From contig CAXXOK010000011.1 of assembly GCA_963664595.2 (NCBI GenBank), positions 248,001 to 312,000 of the forward strand: DNA of 64,000 bases, read 5' to 3'. Source of the stretch: CAXXOK01 sp963664595. GTDB lineage: Bacteria; Bacillota; Clostridia; Christensenellales; Aristaeellaceae. Below, piece by piece: positions 43,049-52,491 of this stretch. Each line of letters begins with the position of its first letter. Position 1 is the stretch's first letter. Made by a program: the position numbers and the translations under genes. The notes beneath the pieces were generated by a model. That model was not told the origin of the DNA, ran no database searches, and was given only the letters and a program-made list of their open reading frames with translations.

Positions 43049-44299
43049 TTACGGCTGAATTTTTCTCGCTTCCATATAATACCGCTTCTCATGAGCCTCG
43101 CCCATGGAAAAGGTCTTGCGCGGCAGCGCGCCCAGCGCTTTCACGGCGGGGAACAACTCACTTTTATGCATCGCGGGCAATAGAAACGCCACGGTTTTCT
43201 CCGCGCGGGCCAGCGTGCGGGCGGCTTCCTCGCCATGCACATAATCCAGCTTCAGGCCAGGCTTGCCCTGCATCCATTCATCCAGAAAGGTTTGCAGCGT
43301 GCCCACCGCCAGCGGCTCCTGCGAACCGGCTATGCTCAGCTGCACTTCCTTGCCCTCATAGACCACGGTAATGCAATGGGCGTCCCCACAGGCGGAAAGC
43401 GACCAGCCCTTCTGCACCGCATAGTTTTCCAGCTCGGGCAGCAGATCGTCGCCGTCAAAGCCGTAAAGCACGCGGTGGATGGGCTCAAAGACCAAAGCGT
43501 CGTCATGGATATTCTCGATTTCCACCATGGCAAAGCGGGCGGGGTGCGAAGCTTGCTCCCCGGGAGAGAGCGTCTGCTTAATTTCGTCCCAGTACGCCTT
43601 GGCGGCGGCAAGGCTGTGGTTGCCGTCGCCCACGGCAAACAGCATGTCGCTGCGGCTTTGCAGCGAGGCAAGCGCGGCCTGCACGCTTTCGATATCCGCG
43701 GGATCGGTCACGGCATAGCCCACCAGATGCCCGCCGCCCATCATCAGGGGGAAGTCATACAGTTTTTCAAGCGCGGCGCGCTTTTCAAACAGCGGGTCCA
43801 CCACGCTGTAGGTCTGGTCGTCAAACAGGAGCAGCACATGGCTCAGCTCCATCGGCGCGCCGCGGCGGATTGCAAGGCGCGGCGGAATACGCTCCAGAAT
43901 GGTGCCCTCCGTGGCGCGAACAGGCTTTTGGCTGCCCTTGCGGTAATCGTAGGTTTCCAGATCCAACAGCGTCACCAACCCAAGCCGCGCGCCCGAGCCC
44001 GTGGAGCGCTCCACCAGGATAAAGCCCTGCCGCACGGCCGGGGTTACCACGCCACTCTGCAGGTATGCCCGCATGGTTTGATGGATGGCGGGGATACGCG
44101 TTTCCGCCTGATCCAGATAAATTTCCGGCAGAATCAGCCGCAGTGTGGAGGGCTTATCGCCCACCAGCGTCTCGGCCTCCTGCCAGTACCGGGGCTGCGA
44201 TGTATACTGATCGCAGGCCACACAGGCCCACGCGGTACGGTCCACGGCCGGATTGGGGAGCAGCAGCTCGCCCGGATAAACACATGTATTCTGTAACAA
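43049..44299 (-). CDS. DUF1015 family protein
   Basis: About 416 residues. The PF06245 layout is clear: ACDQYTSQPRYWQEAETLVG at the N-terminus, VTLLDLETYDYRKGSQKPVR, FAVGDGNHSLAAAKAYWDEI and ALVFEPIHRVLYGF in the middle. Start is uncertain: a TTG at 44305 is only 2 bp from AGGAGG, while the TTG at 44299 has an 8-bp spacing and is preferred. It stands alone. Function unknown; the DGNHS motif is the family's most conserved site. Confidence 0.88.
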   Translation of the reverse strand: MLQNTCVYPGELLLPNPAVDRTAWACVACDQYTSQPRYWQEAETLVGDKPSTLRLILPEIYLDQAETRIPAIHQTMRAYLQSGVVTPAVRQGFILVERSTGSGARLGLVTLLDLETYDYRKGSQKPVRATEGTILERIPPRLAIRRGAPMELSHVLLLFDDQTYSVVDPLFEKRAALEKLYDFPLMMGGGHLVGYAVTDPADIESVQAALASLQSRSDMLFAVGDGNHSLAAAKAYWDEIKQTLSPGEQASHPARFAMVEIENIHDDALVFEPIHRVLYGFDGDDLLPELENYAVQKGWSLSACGDAHCITVVYEGKEVQLSIAGSQEPLAVGTLQTFLDEWMQGKPGLKLDYVHGEEAARTLARAEKTVAFLLPAMHKSELFPAVKALGALPRKTFSMGEAHEKRYYMEARKIQP

Positions 44300-44387
44300 A
44301 TTCAAATCCTCCTTGCCCTTTTGTCCGTTTCAGTATTCGCCGTCCGCTGTGTGCTTTCCTTTGCGCGGCGGTTTCCCATGGCGGTGG

Positions 44388-46262
44388 TTACTGCGTTTGC
44401 ACAACGCCGTCCCGTTCCCCATCGCGCAGCATGCGGCACAGGATGATCAGGTTATCGGTATCCGTACCGTCGGACAGGGTTACCAGCGTCAGCAGCCGGT
44501 CGGACGCGGCCACCGCTACGTTAAACTGGTAAATGCTGCGGCTTTTCGCCTCCGCCACAAACGAAAGCATCTGCGAATCGCTTTCAAAGGTCAGCTGGCG
44601 GTACTTGAAATAGTTCTGCGAAGCGGGGTTGCTGTCGGCCTGCACAATGGCCACGGTCACATAGCGGGTCTCCTCGTACAGGTGGTTAAAGGAGAGAAAC
44701 GCGTAACGCTGCGCAAACGAAACGCCCTGGGAGACGTAGTTCTTCAGCTGCGAAAACGCCTTGCCCTCGTAAGAGGTGCGCCCGTAAAGCAGAATGTTCT
44801 CCGGCGGCGTACGGAAGGAGAGGCTTTCATCGGCAAACACCGCGCTGTAGTTGGAGGTCAGCCCCATCGCGTTATGGTTTAAGTAGTAGGTATTGTTTCG
44901 CTGTACCACGATTTCGTTGAGAATGCCGTCGATGATCAGCCGCCCGACAATATCCTCGTTTTGCGCCTGCAGCGTGGTGATGTCATCCCGTTCCACCAGC
45001 AGCGGGTTGAGGGGATAGCGCTCCAGGCGGGTGCGCGGTTCGGGCGTCGGACCATAGGGGGCTACCGTCTGCCCGGCGTTCAGCCCGCCGTCGCTCATCG
45101 CGGCGATCAGCGGATCGTTCTGCTCAATACGCGGCGTGGGGGTTGGCGTTTGCACAGGCGCCTGCGTAACCCTGGGGGGATAGGTTTCCCCCGCCGGACG
45201 CAGCGCAACGGCCTGCGCGCGGCGGGACAGCTCCACATTATTTTCCCTGAGGTACAGATCGCGGTAGTTGCTCAGCTCCGCTTCGCTTTCCATCACGTTG
45301 CTGGCGATTTTATAGATCTCCAGCCCGCAAAACAGCAGCCCCGCGACACAGCTCAGAATCACTACCATCCGCCAGGGCTCCATATTGAACAGCCGCTTCT
45401 TCGGCTGCGGCGGCGGGGGCGGATTGTTATCCCCGGATTCCGGATAGTCAGCCTGCTCAGGCTGCAAATCAGAGGAAGAAAAGGACTGGGTTTCATCGCC
45501 GTAGGACGGCGGCTCGGGAAAGAAATCGGCCGGTTCATCATACGCAGCCGCGTCAGGATAAGGTTCGGCGGCCTCCTCGTATCCCCCGTCGGAATACGCG
45601 TCTGCGGGCGGATACGCCCCGGTGGATTGGGAGGGCGGATACGGCGCCGTGAAACCGGGATCAGGAACATTTTGCGGATATTCCTGATACGGAGCATAGG
45701 CTTCGTAAGGTTCCCAGGCCCCGGTCCTGCCGCCGGGCTCGTTCGGTTCAAACGGCTCATATGCAGGCTGGGGCTCGTTAGGCTCGTACGTTCCATAGGC
45801 GGCGGGCTCGTTGGGCGTATACGATCCGTATACCGGCCGGGGCTCGTTGGGCTCGTACGATGCATAGATCGGCTGGGTTTCGTCGGATTGATACGCTCCG
45901 TATGCCGGTTGGGGGTTGTCGGCGCCGTACGGTCTGTACTGCGCCGTAAACGCGCCGGGGCTGTCAAATATGCCTGCGTAATAGGGCTGCTGATAAGGCT
46001 GGCCGTGAGTATCCTCCCCGTCCGTTTCGGCTTCCATCGGCGGATCGGGCTCCGGCCTGTCCCAGCCCTGATCCTTCCAGGGGTTATAGGTATTTCCAGC
46101 GGCATGCTGCCCGGCCATGGAGCCGGACTCGATAAACTCAATGCCTTGTTTATCGGATGGACCCCGGCCTGTATCCGCGTGCATTCCGTAAGGCATGCCG
46201 GGAACAGGTATCGAAGAATTGCTTCGGGGCGTTCTCCCCGGGTGATTCTGATCCGATCTCAT
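44388..46262 (-). CDS. Sortase-B-fold membrane protein lacking catalytic residues
   Basis: 624 residues. Residues 1-290 are a Pro/Tyr/Glu-rich cytosolic region with degenerate repeats around YEPNEP (about 138-178) and a PPPPPQPKKR end. One membrane helix follows (about 293-315), then a threonine/proline linker, then a C-terminal domain (about 430-620) with the class B sortase pattern: NEDIVGRLIIDGILNEIVVQ, NNTYYLNHNAMG, ENILLYGRTSYEGKAFSQLK and ASDRLLTLVTLSDGTDTDNL. Where active sortases have YGH and TLSTC, this one has YGR and TLVTLS, and the late arginine is not obvious. It is probably a non-catalytic sortase homologue; fold assignment is by motif only. Confidence 0.75.
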   Translation of the reverse strand: MRSDQNHPGRTPRSNSSIPVPGMPYGMHADTGRGPSDKQGIEFIESGSMAGQHAAGNTYNPWKDQGWDRPEPDPPMEAETDGEDTHGQPYQQPYYAGIFDSPGAFTAQYRPYGADNPQPAYGAYQSDETQPIYASYEPNEPRPVYGSYTPNEPAAYGTYEPNEPQPAYEPFEPNEPGGRTGAWEPYEAYAPYQEYPQNVPDPGFTAPYPPSQSTGAYPPADAYSDGGYEEAAEPYPDAAAYDEPADFFPEPPSYGDETQSFSSSDLQPEQADYPESGDNNPPPPPQPKKRLFNMEPWRMVVILSCVAGLLFCGLEIYKIASNVMESEAELSNYRDLYLRENNVELSRRAQAVALRPAGETYPPRVTQAPVQTPTPTPRIEQNDPLIAAMSDGGLNAGQTVAPYGPTPEPRTRLERYPLNPLLVERDDITTLQAQNEDIVGRLIIDGILNEIVVQRNNTYYLNHNAMGLTSNYSAVFADESLSFRTPPENILLYGRTSYEGKAFSQLKNYVSQGVSFAQRYAFLSFNHLYEETRYVTVAIVQADSNPASQNYFKYRQLTFESDSQMLSFVAEAKSRSIYQFNVAVAASDRLLTLVTLSDGTDTDNLIILCRMLRDGERDGVVQTQ

Positions 46263-46646
46263 GCACTCGCCCTCTTATGCTGTTTCTACCCTCATATTAC
46301 CGTTGAAATCATTGCCCTGTCAAGAGATTCGCAGGGGGAACGCACTGAGCGGCCACAGGGAGTTTCCATCCTGAAAGCAGGGATATGGAAAAGCGGCACT
46401 TTTCCGCGCGTTGCTTGGGGTCAGCGCAAATCGGCCGCGGGCTTTGCCGCGGCCCCTGTGGCGCGCCGAGTGGCCAGCCACAGCCTGTCCAGCAACGGGC
46501 CGATGCCCGGCAGCAGGGCCAAGCCCAGCGCCATCATCAGCACCATGGGGTTGCCCGCGCCATTCGCAGGTCCTTCACACAGACCAGGCACAGCCCCTCC
46601 ACACAGACCAGCAGGCCCAGCGCTACGTCGAAGGTTTTGCAGCCCC

Positions 46647-46689
46647 AACCCGGCGGAAAGATAACGCGCCAGCATGCAGGGGATTTAAT
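46647..46689. repeat. Dispersed intergenic repeat B, right-end fragment
   Basis: AACCCGGCGGAAAGATAACG followed by CGCCAGCATGCAGGGGATTT matches the right end of the copy at 3193-3330. Confidence 0.6.
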
Positions 46690-46767
46690 CCGCGTTTCCC
46701 TTGTATTCCCACGCCGTCCAGCCGCGCGGTTTCCCCGGTCAATCGGCCTTTTCGCTGTGTTTCCGGT

Positions 46768-46796
46768 TTGACATCCCACCGGGCAATCCCTATAAT
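46768..46796 (+). promoter_or_regulatory. Sigma-A promoter of alaS
   Basis: TTGACA (46768-46773), 17-bp spacer, TATAAT (46791-46796), both boxes consensus. Start codon of alaS at 46839, giving a leader of about 36 nt. Confidence 0.85.
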
Positions 46797-46838
46797 GATA
46801 AGTTGAATACGCCATATGAAAGACGAGGAGAGAAACCC

Positions 46839-48629
46839 ATGAAGCTCACCACATCCGATCAGCTGCGCTCGTTATTTTTAAAGTTCTTCGCGGATAAAGG
46901 CCACGCCGTCATCTCCAGCGCATCGCTGATTCCTGAAAACGATCCCACGGTGCTGTTTACCACGGCAGGCATGCACCCGCTGGTACCGTATCTGCTGGGG
47001 CAAAAGCACCCCGAGGGCACCCGCCTGACAGACGTGCAGAAGTGCATCCGCACCGGCGATATCGACGATGTGGGTGACGCCAGCCACCTGACCTTTTTCG
47101 AAATGCTGGGCAACTGGTCGCTGGGGGATTACTTTAAAAAGGAAATGATCCCGTGGAGCTGGGAGTTTCTGACCAGCGAACAATACCTGGGCATACCCAA
47201 GGAGAAGCTGGCCTTCTCTGTGTTCGAGGGCGACGAAAACGCCCCCCGCGATGAAGAAAGCGCCGCCCTGTGGCACAGCTGCGGCGTGCCGAAGGACCGC
47301 ATCTTTTACCTGCCCAGGGAAAACAACTGGTGGGGTCCCGCCGGCGTCACCGGCCCCTGCGGTCCGGACTCCGAAATGTTCATCATCACCAACCGGCCGC
47401 CCTGCGGCCCGGACTGCTCCCCCGCCTGCTCCTGCGGCCGTTATCTGGAAATCTGGAACGACGTGTTTATGCAGTACAATAAAACGGCGGACGGCAGCTT
47501 TGTGCCCCTTCAGCAGCCCAACGTGGACACCGGCATGGGCCTGGAGCGCACCATCTGCGTGCTGACGGGCAAGGATAACGTATACGAAACCGACCTGTTT
47601 GAAAACATCCTGGGCAAAATCGCCCAGCTGAGCGGCAAGGCCTACGCAGAAAACCAAAAGCCGTTCCGCATCGTAGCCGACCACATGCGCACCTCCACCT
47701 TCATTCTGGGCGACGACCGCGGCATGGCCCCCTCCAACAACGGGCAGGGGTATATCCTGCGCCGCCTCATCCGCCGCGCGGTGCGTTACGGCATGGAGCT
47801 GAACCTGCCCGACGGGTTCACAGGCGAGATCGCACGCGTGATCATCGACCAATATAAAGCCGTGTATCCGGAGCTTCAGCGCAACAGCGCGTTCGTACTG
47901 GAGCAGCTTGCTCTGGAGGAAAACCGCTTTGCCAAAACGCTGGACCAGGGCACACGTGAGTTTGAAAAAATCATCGCCCGTATGGACGGCAAACAGATTG
48001 ACGGCCTGAGCGCCTTCCACCTGTACGATACCTACGGCTTCCCCATTGAGATGACGATGGAGCTCGCCAAAGAAAACGGCCTCACCGTGGATTTGCCGGG
48101 CTACGAGGAAAGCTTTAAAGAGCATCAGAAAAAAAGCCAGGCAGGCGCCGACCAGATTTTCAAGGGCGGCCTGGCCGACCATAGCGAGCAGACCGCGCGC
48201 CTGCACACCGCCACGCACCTGCTGCAGGCGGCATTGCGCCGGGTGCTGGGCGACGAGGTGGCCCAGAAGGGCTCCAACATCACCGCCGAGCGTCTGCGGT
48301 TCGACTTTTCCTTTGGCCGCAAGGTAACCAAGGAAGAGCTGGCCGAGGTGGAAACGCTCGTCAACAACGCAATCGCCGCCGCCTTCCCCATCACCGTGGA
48401 GGAAATGACCGTGGACGAGGCCAAGGCGCAAGGCGCCATGGGCCTGTTCGAAAGCAAGTACGGCGAAAAGGTGAAGGTCTACACCATGGGCGATTTCTCC
48501 AAGGAGATTTGCGGCGGCCCGCATGCGGAAAACACCGCCGAGCTGGGTTCCTTCAAGATCAGCAAGGAAGAAAGCTCCTCCGCCGGTGTACGGCGCATCA
48601 AAGCGGTTATCGCGCCAAAGCAGCCCTGA
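46839..48629 (+). CDS. alaS: Alanyl-tRNA synthetase, short form without C-Ala domain
   Basis: 596 residues, against about 870 for the usual enzyme. The class II catalytic core is complete (SLIPENDPTVLFTTAGMHPL, GDIDDVGDASHLTFFEMLGN, RIVADHMRTSTFILGDDRGM, GQGYILRRLIRRAVRYGMEL). So is the editing/SAD domain with its zinc site (LHTATHLLQAALRRVLGDEV and KEICGGPHAENTAELGSF). The protein stops right after it, with no DHHA1/C-Ala region. A cysteine cluster RPPCGPDCSPACSCGRY lies in the core. Start by GAGGAGAGAAACCC. Confidence 0.93.
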   Translation: MKLTTSDQLRSLFLKFFADKGHAVISSASLIPENDPTVLFTTAGMHPLVPYLLGQKHPEGTRLTDVQKCIRTGDIDDVGDASHLTFFEMLGNWSLGDYFKKEMIPWSWEFLTSEQYLGIPKEKLAFSVFEGDENAPRDEESAALWHSCGVPKDRIFYLPRENNWWGPAGVTGPCGPDSEMFIITNRPPCGPDCSPACSCGRYLEIWNDVFMQYNKTADGSFVPLQQPNVDTGMGLERTICVLTGKDNVYETDLFENILGKIAQLSGKAYAENQKPFRIVADHMRTSTFILGDDRGMAPSNNGQGYILRRLIRRAVRYGMELNLPDGFTGEIARVIIDQYKAVYPELQRNSAFVLEQLALEENRFAKTLDQGTREFEKIIARMDGKQIDGLSAFHLYDTYGFPIEMTMELAKENGLTVDLPGYEESFKEHQKKSQAGADQIFKGGLADHSEQTARLHTATHLLQAALRRVLGDEVAQKGSNITAERLRFDFSFGRKVTKEELAEVETLVNNAIAAAFPITVEEMTVDEAKAQGAMGLFESKYGEKVKVYTMGDFSKEICGGPHAENTAELGSFKISKEESSSAGVRRIKAVIAPKQP

Positions 48630-48654
48630 CACTTCGTAAACAGAGGGAATAACA

Positions 48655-50784
48655 TTGGGAAAGCAGATACAAAATAAAGCCTGGATTTCATCCCGGCGCG
48701 TGATGCTGGTGATGATGTCGCTGCCGACACTGTATAACTACCTGTATTCCATGACCATTTCCAGCGCCTATACGCTCTCGCCTGTTTTCGGCGGCGCGCT
48801 GTTTATGAGCGGCGCGGCCGCCTCCGCCTATACGCAAACCTTTCTGGGCGAACGGCGTAAAAGCCTGACCCGGCGCATGCGCGTGCTGGGCACACTGCTG
48901 CTGGCTTTCATGTTCTTGCTGGCCCTCATGCTGTGGGTTATTTACCCGGTATTCGCCCGCATCTCCCATTTCTGGGAGTTGTTTGCCGTATCGCTGGTGC
49001 TCACGATGCGCCCAGGCATCAACCGGCAGATGATCGCCGGTGTGCTCAGGCGGCGCATAAACGTGTCCGCGTTCTGGATTCTCATATCCCTGGTGCAGCT
49101 TTTGCTGGCGGGGCTGATGGCACTGCTGTTCTTCCTCACCCTGCCGCTGAGCACCGCCTGGTACATGCTGGGCGGCTACGCGCTCAGCATGCTGCTGGAA
49201 GCCTACACCCAGTGGCGCGACCGCGATGCCATCGCCATGGAGCGGGAGCCCGAGCCGCTGGACCCGGAAAGCGCGGAGCATATCGCCGCAGAGCTGCGGC
49301 AGCTGAACGCCTACAGCGCCTACCAACGCATGCAGACGGTTATTCTGATTGCGCTGCAAACCACGCTGATCATGGTGTATACCTTCATCGGCATCACCAC
49401 CAAAGAGATGATCTCCTGTCTGGCCATCTCGGTAGCCTGCACCATCAGCATGCGCGAGGCGACGGACTTTTTCCTGAGCCGCCTCAAGCGGCGCAAGCCC
49501 GCCACGCTTAACCTGCTGCTGATCGGCCTGTTCCTGTGGCTGTACGCGCTGAGCCTGTTTTACCGCATGCTGCCGGATGGCCCCTCGCTGCTGATGACCT
49601 ACCTCACCCTCGGGCTATGCTCGGCGGGCCTGAGCATCTCGGTCACCTGCCTGGCGCAGATGGAGCGCGAAATGACCGCCGTGGCGCAGTACCGCCTGCA
49701 CGATAATATGCAGGGCTACGGAACCATGCGCGCCGTGAGTACGGAGCTTTCCATGCTGGCGGGACAGCTGCTGGCGCTGGTGCTGCTGGCGGCGCTGTGC
49801 CTGCCCGCGGGCGTAACCCTGAAAACACTGGAGTTTTCCCAGATCGTTTCGGACTTCCGTCCGCTGATGATTCTGCCGCCGATGCTGATGACCGTGGGCG
49901 CGTTTTTAATGGTGCTGCGCTTCCCGATGAGCAGCCGCCATTTCCAGAAGCTCAGGCGTTTTCTCGCCCTGTCCGGAGAGGATAACCCGGCGCTGAAAAA
50001 GCAACTGGACACCGTGGTGGTGCACAAGCACAAAAACCGCTTCGGCCTGAAAATCATCATCTTTTTCCTTCGGTTGCTGATGCCCCACAAGGTAATCGGC
50101 GCGGAGCACCTGCAGGGTTTGGAGGACGGCACCGTGGTGCTCACCTGCAACCACGGCGAGGTATACGGCCCCGTGGTCGCCACGCTGCACGTGCCCATCA
50201 GCTTCCGTCCCTGGAGCATCTCGGAGATGATGGATAAGGACGTAATTGTGGATTACCTCTACCAGAACACCGCGATGCGGCAGGCCTGGTGCCCGGATTT
50301 TTTAAAGATGCCACTCACCAAGCTGTTCGCCGCGTTTTTCCTGTGGACGTTTAAAAGCCTGGATGCCATTCCCGTGTACCGCAGCAACCCGCGCGCGCTG
50401 ATCAAAACCTTCCGCATGACCGTGGAGGCCATGCAGGCGGGCGACAACCTGCTGGTTTTCCCCGAGCGGGGCGACGAAAGGCAGCCCGGCGAGCGCGGCT
50501 ATGCGGACGGGGGAATCGGCGAGCTGTACACGGGCTTTGCGATGATCGCGCCCGCCTTTTACAAAAAGACCGGCAAGACCGCCGTGTTTATCCCCACCTA
50601 TGCTTCTAAGCGCCTGAAAACCCTCACCTTCGGCGAAGGGATTGTGTATAACCCTGCCGCCCCGGCCAACGACGAGAAGCTTCGCATCGTAAACGCGCTG
50701 ACGCAGAGCATCGGGGCCATGGTAGCCTATGAGCAGGATGCGTTGCGCGGCCAGCAGGCCGCTCCCCCGGAAGCCACGGCTTAG
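48655..50784 (+). CDS. Multi-helix membrane protein fused to a PlsC-like acyltransferase
   Basis: 709 residues. The first 430 hold about 12 hydrophobic segments arranged like an MFS or lysophospholipid transporter. Residues 480-690 match the glycerophosphate acyltransferase (PlsC) fold: VVLTCNHGEVYGPVVATLHV, LDAIPVYRSNP and DNLLVFPERGDERQPGERG. The usual HX4D motif reads NHGEVYG, so the catalytic aspartate is not in its normal place. TTG start with GAGGGAATAACA upstream. Similar transporter-acyltransferase fusions (Aas-like) remodel phospholipids; that role is inferred. Confidence 0.8.
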   Translation: MGKQIQNKAWISSRRVMLVMMSLPTLYNYLYSMTISSAYTLSPVFGGALFMSGAAASAYTQTFLGERRKSLTRRMRVLGTLLLAFMFLLALMLWVIYPVFARISHFWELFAVSLVLTMRPGINRQMIAGVLRRRINVSAFWILISLVQLLLAGLMALLFFLTLPLSTAWYMLGGYALSMLLEAYTQWRDRDAIAMEREPEPLDPESAEHIAAELRQLNAYSAYQRMQTVILIALQTTLIMVYTFIGITTKEMISCLAISVACTISMREATDFFLSRLKRRKPATLNLLLIGLFLWLYALSLFYRMLPDGPSLLMTYLTLGLCSAGLSISVTCLAQMEREMTAVAQYRLHDNMQGYGTMRAVSTELSMLAGQLLALVLLAALCLPAGVTLKTLEFSQIVSDFRPLMILPPMLMTVGAFLMVLRFPMSSRHFQKLRRFLALSGEDNPALKKQLDTVVVHKHKNRFGLKIIIFFLRLLMPHKVIGAEHLQGLEDGTVVLTCNHGEVYGPVVATLHVPISFRPWSISEMMDKDVIVDYLYQNTAMRQAWCPDFLKMPLTKLFAAFFLWTFKSLDAIPVYRSNPRALIKTFRMTVEAMQAGDNLLVFPERGDERQPGERGYADGGIGELYTGFAMIAPAFYKKTGKTAVFIPTYASKRLKTLTFGEGIVYNPAAPANDEKLRIVNALTQSIGAMVAYEQDALRGQQAAPPEATA

Positions 50785-51026
50785 GTAGGACGATGCGTAA
50801 AGCGCTTATTCAATGGTGCGCTGGATTTTCGTCAGATTGGGTTTACGAAAGCCGCAGTACCCGCGGCGTTACATCAAGACTTTCGCAAACGCAACCCGGC
50901 GGAAACAGGATGCGCTGGCGCATAAGGAATTTATTCATCGTTTCCCTGGCGCAGGCGTAAGCCTCCGCCATCACCGCCCATAAAGTGCGGTTCTGCCCCT
51001 GATACCCCCGGCAAAGGAGATTTTTC
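50785..51026. other. Spacer with repeat B copy
   Basis: No gene. Repeat B occupies 50798-50939. The rest leads into the ribosome binding site AAAGGAGATTTTTC of the next gene. Confidence 0.5.
50798..50939. repeat. Dispersed intergenic repeat B, copy 3
   Basis: TAAAGCGCTTATTCAATGGT at the left, AACCCGGCGGAAACAGGATG and CGCTGGCGCATAAGGAATTT at the right. Same orientation, ends and approximate length as the copy at 3193. Confidence 0.6.
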
Positions 51027-52343
51027 ATGAACATCGATATTGTCCAGTGCAACCGCGATCTGCGCAGGCGTAAAATCCAAAAGCGTTTCGACACGTTTTT
51101 CTGGGCGGCGTTTACACTATTGCTGATCGTTGTGAGCACCATTTATTACCGGGAAGCGTCCTCCGGGAGCAGCGATATTTATCTGCATGCCGTCATAGCC
51201 TCGGAATTCAATTTTCTCGATTTGCATTCCATCACCAGCCGGATCGCCTATCCGTTCTGGCATGTGAGCTTCGCGCTGCTGTACAAGCTGGGCGTGCCTC
51301 TGGTGCCCGCGGCCGCGGCGGTGTGCGTGGTGTATAAAATGCTGGTATTTCTCCTGGTACAGCGCGTCATCAGCCTGTACCTGGCGCCCAACACCAACCC
51401 GAAGCTTGCCACCCTGGCCGCGCTGGCCGCGATGTTTGTGACCGCGGTACGCATCCCGCAGGTGAATCCTGCGGTGTATATCGGCATCGGCTCGCCAACC
51501 GTGTGGCACAACCCCACGCAGATCGTGGCGGAGTTATCCTCCTTGTTATGCCTTTTCTACACGGCGCATATCGTGTATTGCTTCAGGCAGCAGAAGCGGC
51601 TGCGGGCCGACGGGGTGATGCTGCCGTGGAAAAAGCTTGTGCTGCTGGCGGCCATCACGTTGTTTTCCGCTATCTGCAAGCCCACCTTTCTGCAGGCGTT
51701 TCTGCCCGCGTGCGGCCTGTATTTTCTGGGAATGTGGATCAGCAATCCCAAACATACGCGCTTCTTTTTGCAGGTGATCCTGGCCTTTCTTCCGGCGGTC
51801 CTGTATTTTGTGATGCAATACCTGTATTACACGGGCGTTGTGGTGCCGTTCACCAGCGGGGTGGCGATATCGCTTACGCCGCAGCGTGTGTGGATGGCGG
51901 TGCGCAACATGCTGATGATGGCGGCGTTCCCCCTGCTGACCCTGTCGCTTTTGCCCAAAAAGGAGATTTTCCGCAATCCAGTAATCCTCCTGTGCCTGCT
52001 GATCGCCGGAATTTCCATCATCGAATCCGCGCTGTTCTACGAAACCGGCATGCGTGAAAACCATGGCAATTTCAACTGGGCGAGCATGAACGCGGCCTTT
52101 TTGCTATGGGTGGTCATGCTGCCCCAGTGGATTAACGCCGCCCGCCACTACCGGGACGACCGGGCGCGCCTGCAGGAAAACACCGTGAAGGGCATCGTGC
52201 ATTCCGCCGATCTGGCGCGCCGCAAAACCCGCCTCAACCTCCAGTCCGCCGGGTTTCTGGCGACCCTCTTTCTGCTGTTGTGGCACATCTATTCCGGGAT
52301 GTATTATCTGTACTATCTGTTTTCGACGGGAAGCGTGTTTTAA
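51027..52343 (+). CDS. Polytopic membrane protein of unknown function (GT-C-like topology)
   Basis: 438 residues with about ten membrane segments. A charged N-terminus (MNIDIVQCNRDLRRRKIQKR) precedes the first helix, and a loop with SSGSSDIYLHAVIASEFNFL follows it, placed where GT-C glycosyltransferases carry their catalytic acidic residue. No motif is decisive. Start supported by AAAGGAGATTTTTC. It stands alone between a repeat and a strong terminator. A cell-envelope glycosyltransferase is a possibility only. Confidence 0.75.
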   Translation: MNIDIVQCNRDLRRRKIQKRFDTFFWAAFTLLLIVVSTIYYREASSGSSDIYLHAVIASEFNFLDLHSITSRIAYPFWHVSFALLYKLGVPLVPAAAAVCVVYKMLVFLLVQRVISLYLAPNTNPKLATLAALAAMFVTAVRIPQVNPAVYIGIGSPTVWHNPTQIVAELSSLLCLFYTAHIVYCFRQQKRLRADGVMLPWKKLVLLAAITLFSAICKPTFLQAFLPACGLYFLGMWISNPKHTRFFLQVILAFLPAVLYFVMQYLYYTGVVVPFTSGVAISLTPQRVWMAVRNMLMMAAFPLLTLSLLPKKEIFRNPVILLCLLIAGISIIESALFYETGMRENHGNFNWASMNAAFLLWVVMLPQWINAARHYRDDRARLQENTVKGIVHSADLARRKTRLNLQSAGFLATLFLLLWHIYSGMYYLYYLFSTGSVF

Positions 52344-52385
52344 CGCCGGGTAACCCGCTCCCCCGTCCCTCTGGTTATGTAAAAG

Positions 52386-52434
52386 AAACCCTGCGCGCCG
52401 CCGGACGTTTTCCGGCGGCGCGCAGGGTTTTCTG
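52386..52434 (+). terminator. Strong intrinsic terminator
   Basis: AAACCCTGCGCGCCGCCGGA (52386-52405) pairs perfectly over 20 bp with 52411-52430, followed by a T run. It ends the preceding membrane-protein gene and, with its A-rich left side, may also serve the convergent regulator gene. Confidence 0.9.
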
Positions 52435-52491
52435 GTACTTTTCAGGGCAAAAGATGCTCCGCATTCTCTCCAGCCCGGATCATCTGTTTCC

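Larger units (their letters stand above)
46263..46838. other. Spacer with repeat B fragment and alaS promoter
   Basis: 575 bp. It contains a right-end fragment of repeat B (46647-46689) and the promoter at 46768-46796. A minus-strand frame of 84 codons (46421-46675) with one hydrophobic segment has no binding site and crosses the repeat; I do not accept it as a gene. Confidence 0.5.

Noticed and set aside
44961..46664. 567-codon open frame opposite the sortase-like gene
   Set aside because: Antisense shadow of a Pro/Tyr-rich gene: arginine/glycine-rich, no start signal.
46421..46675. 84-codon minus-strand open frame with one hydrophobic segment
   Set aside because: No ribosome binding site and it crosses a repeat B fragment; could be a relic but cannot be supported.
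46878..48632. 584-codon open frame opposite alaS
   Set aside because: Shadow caused by GC-rich codon use; alaS is unmistakable on the other strand.
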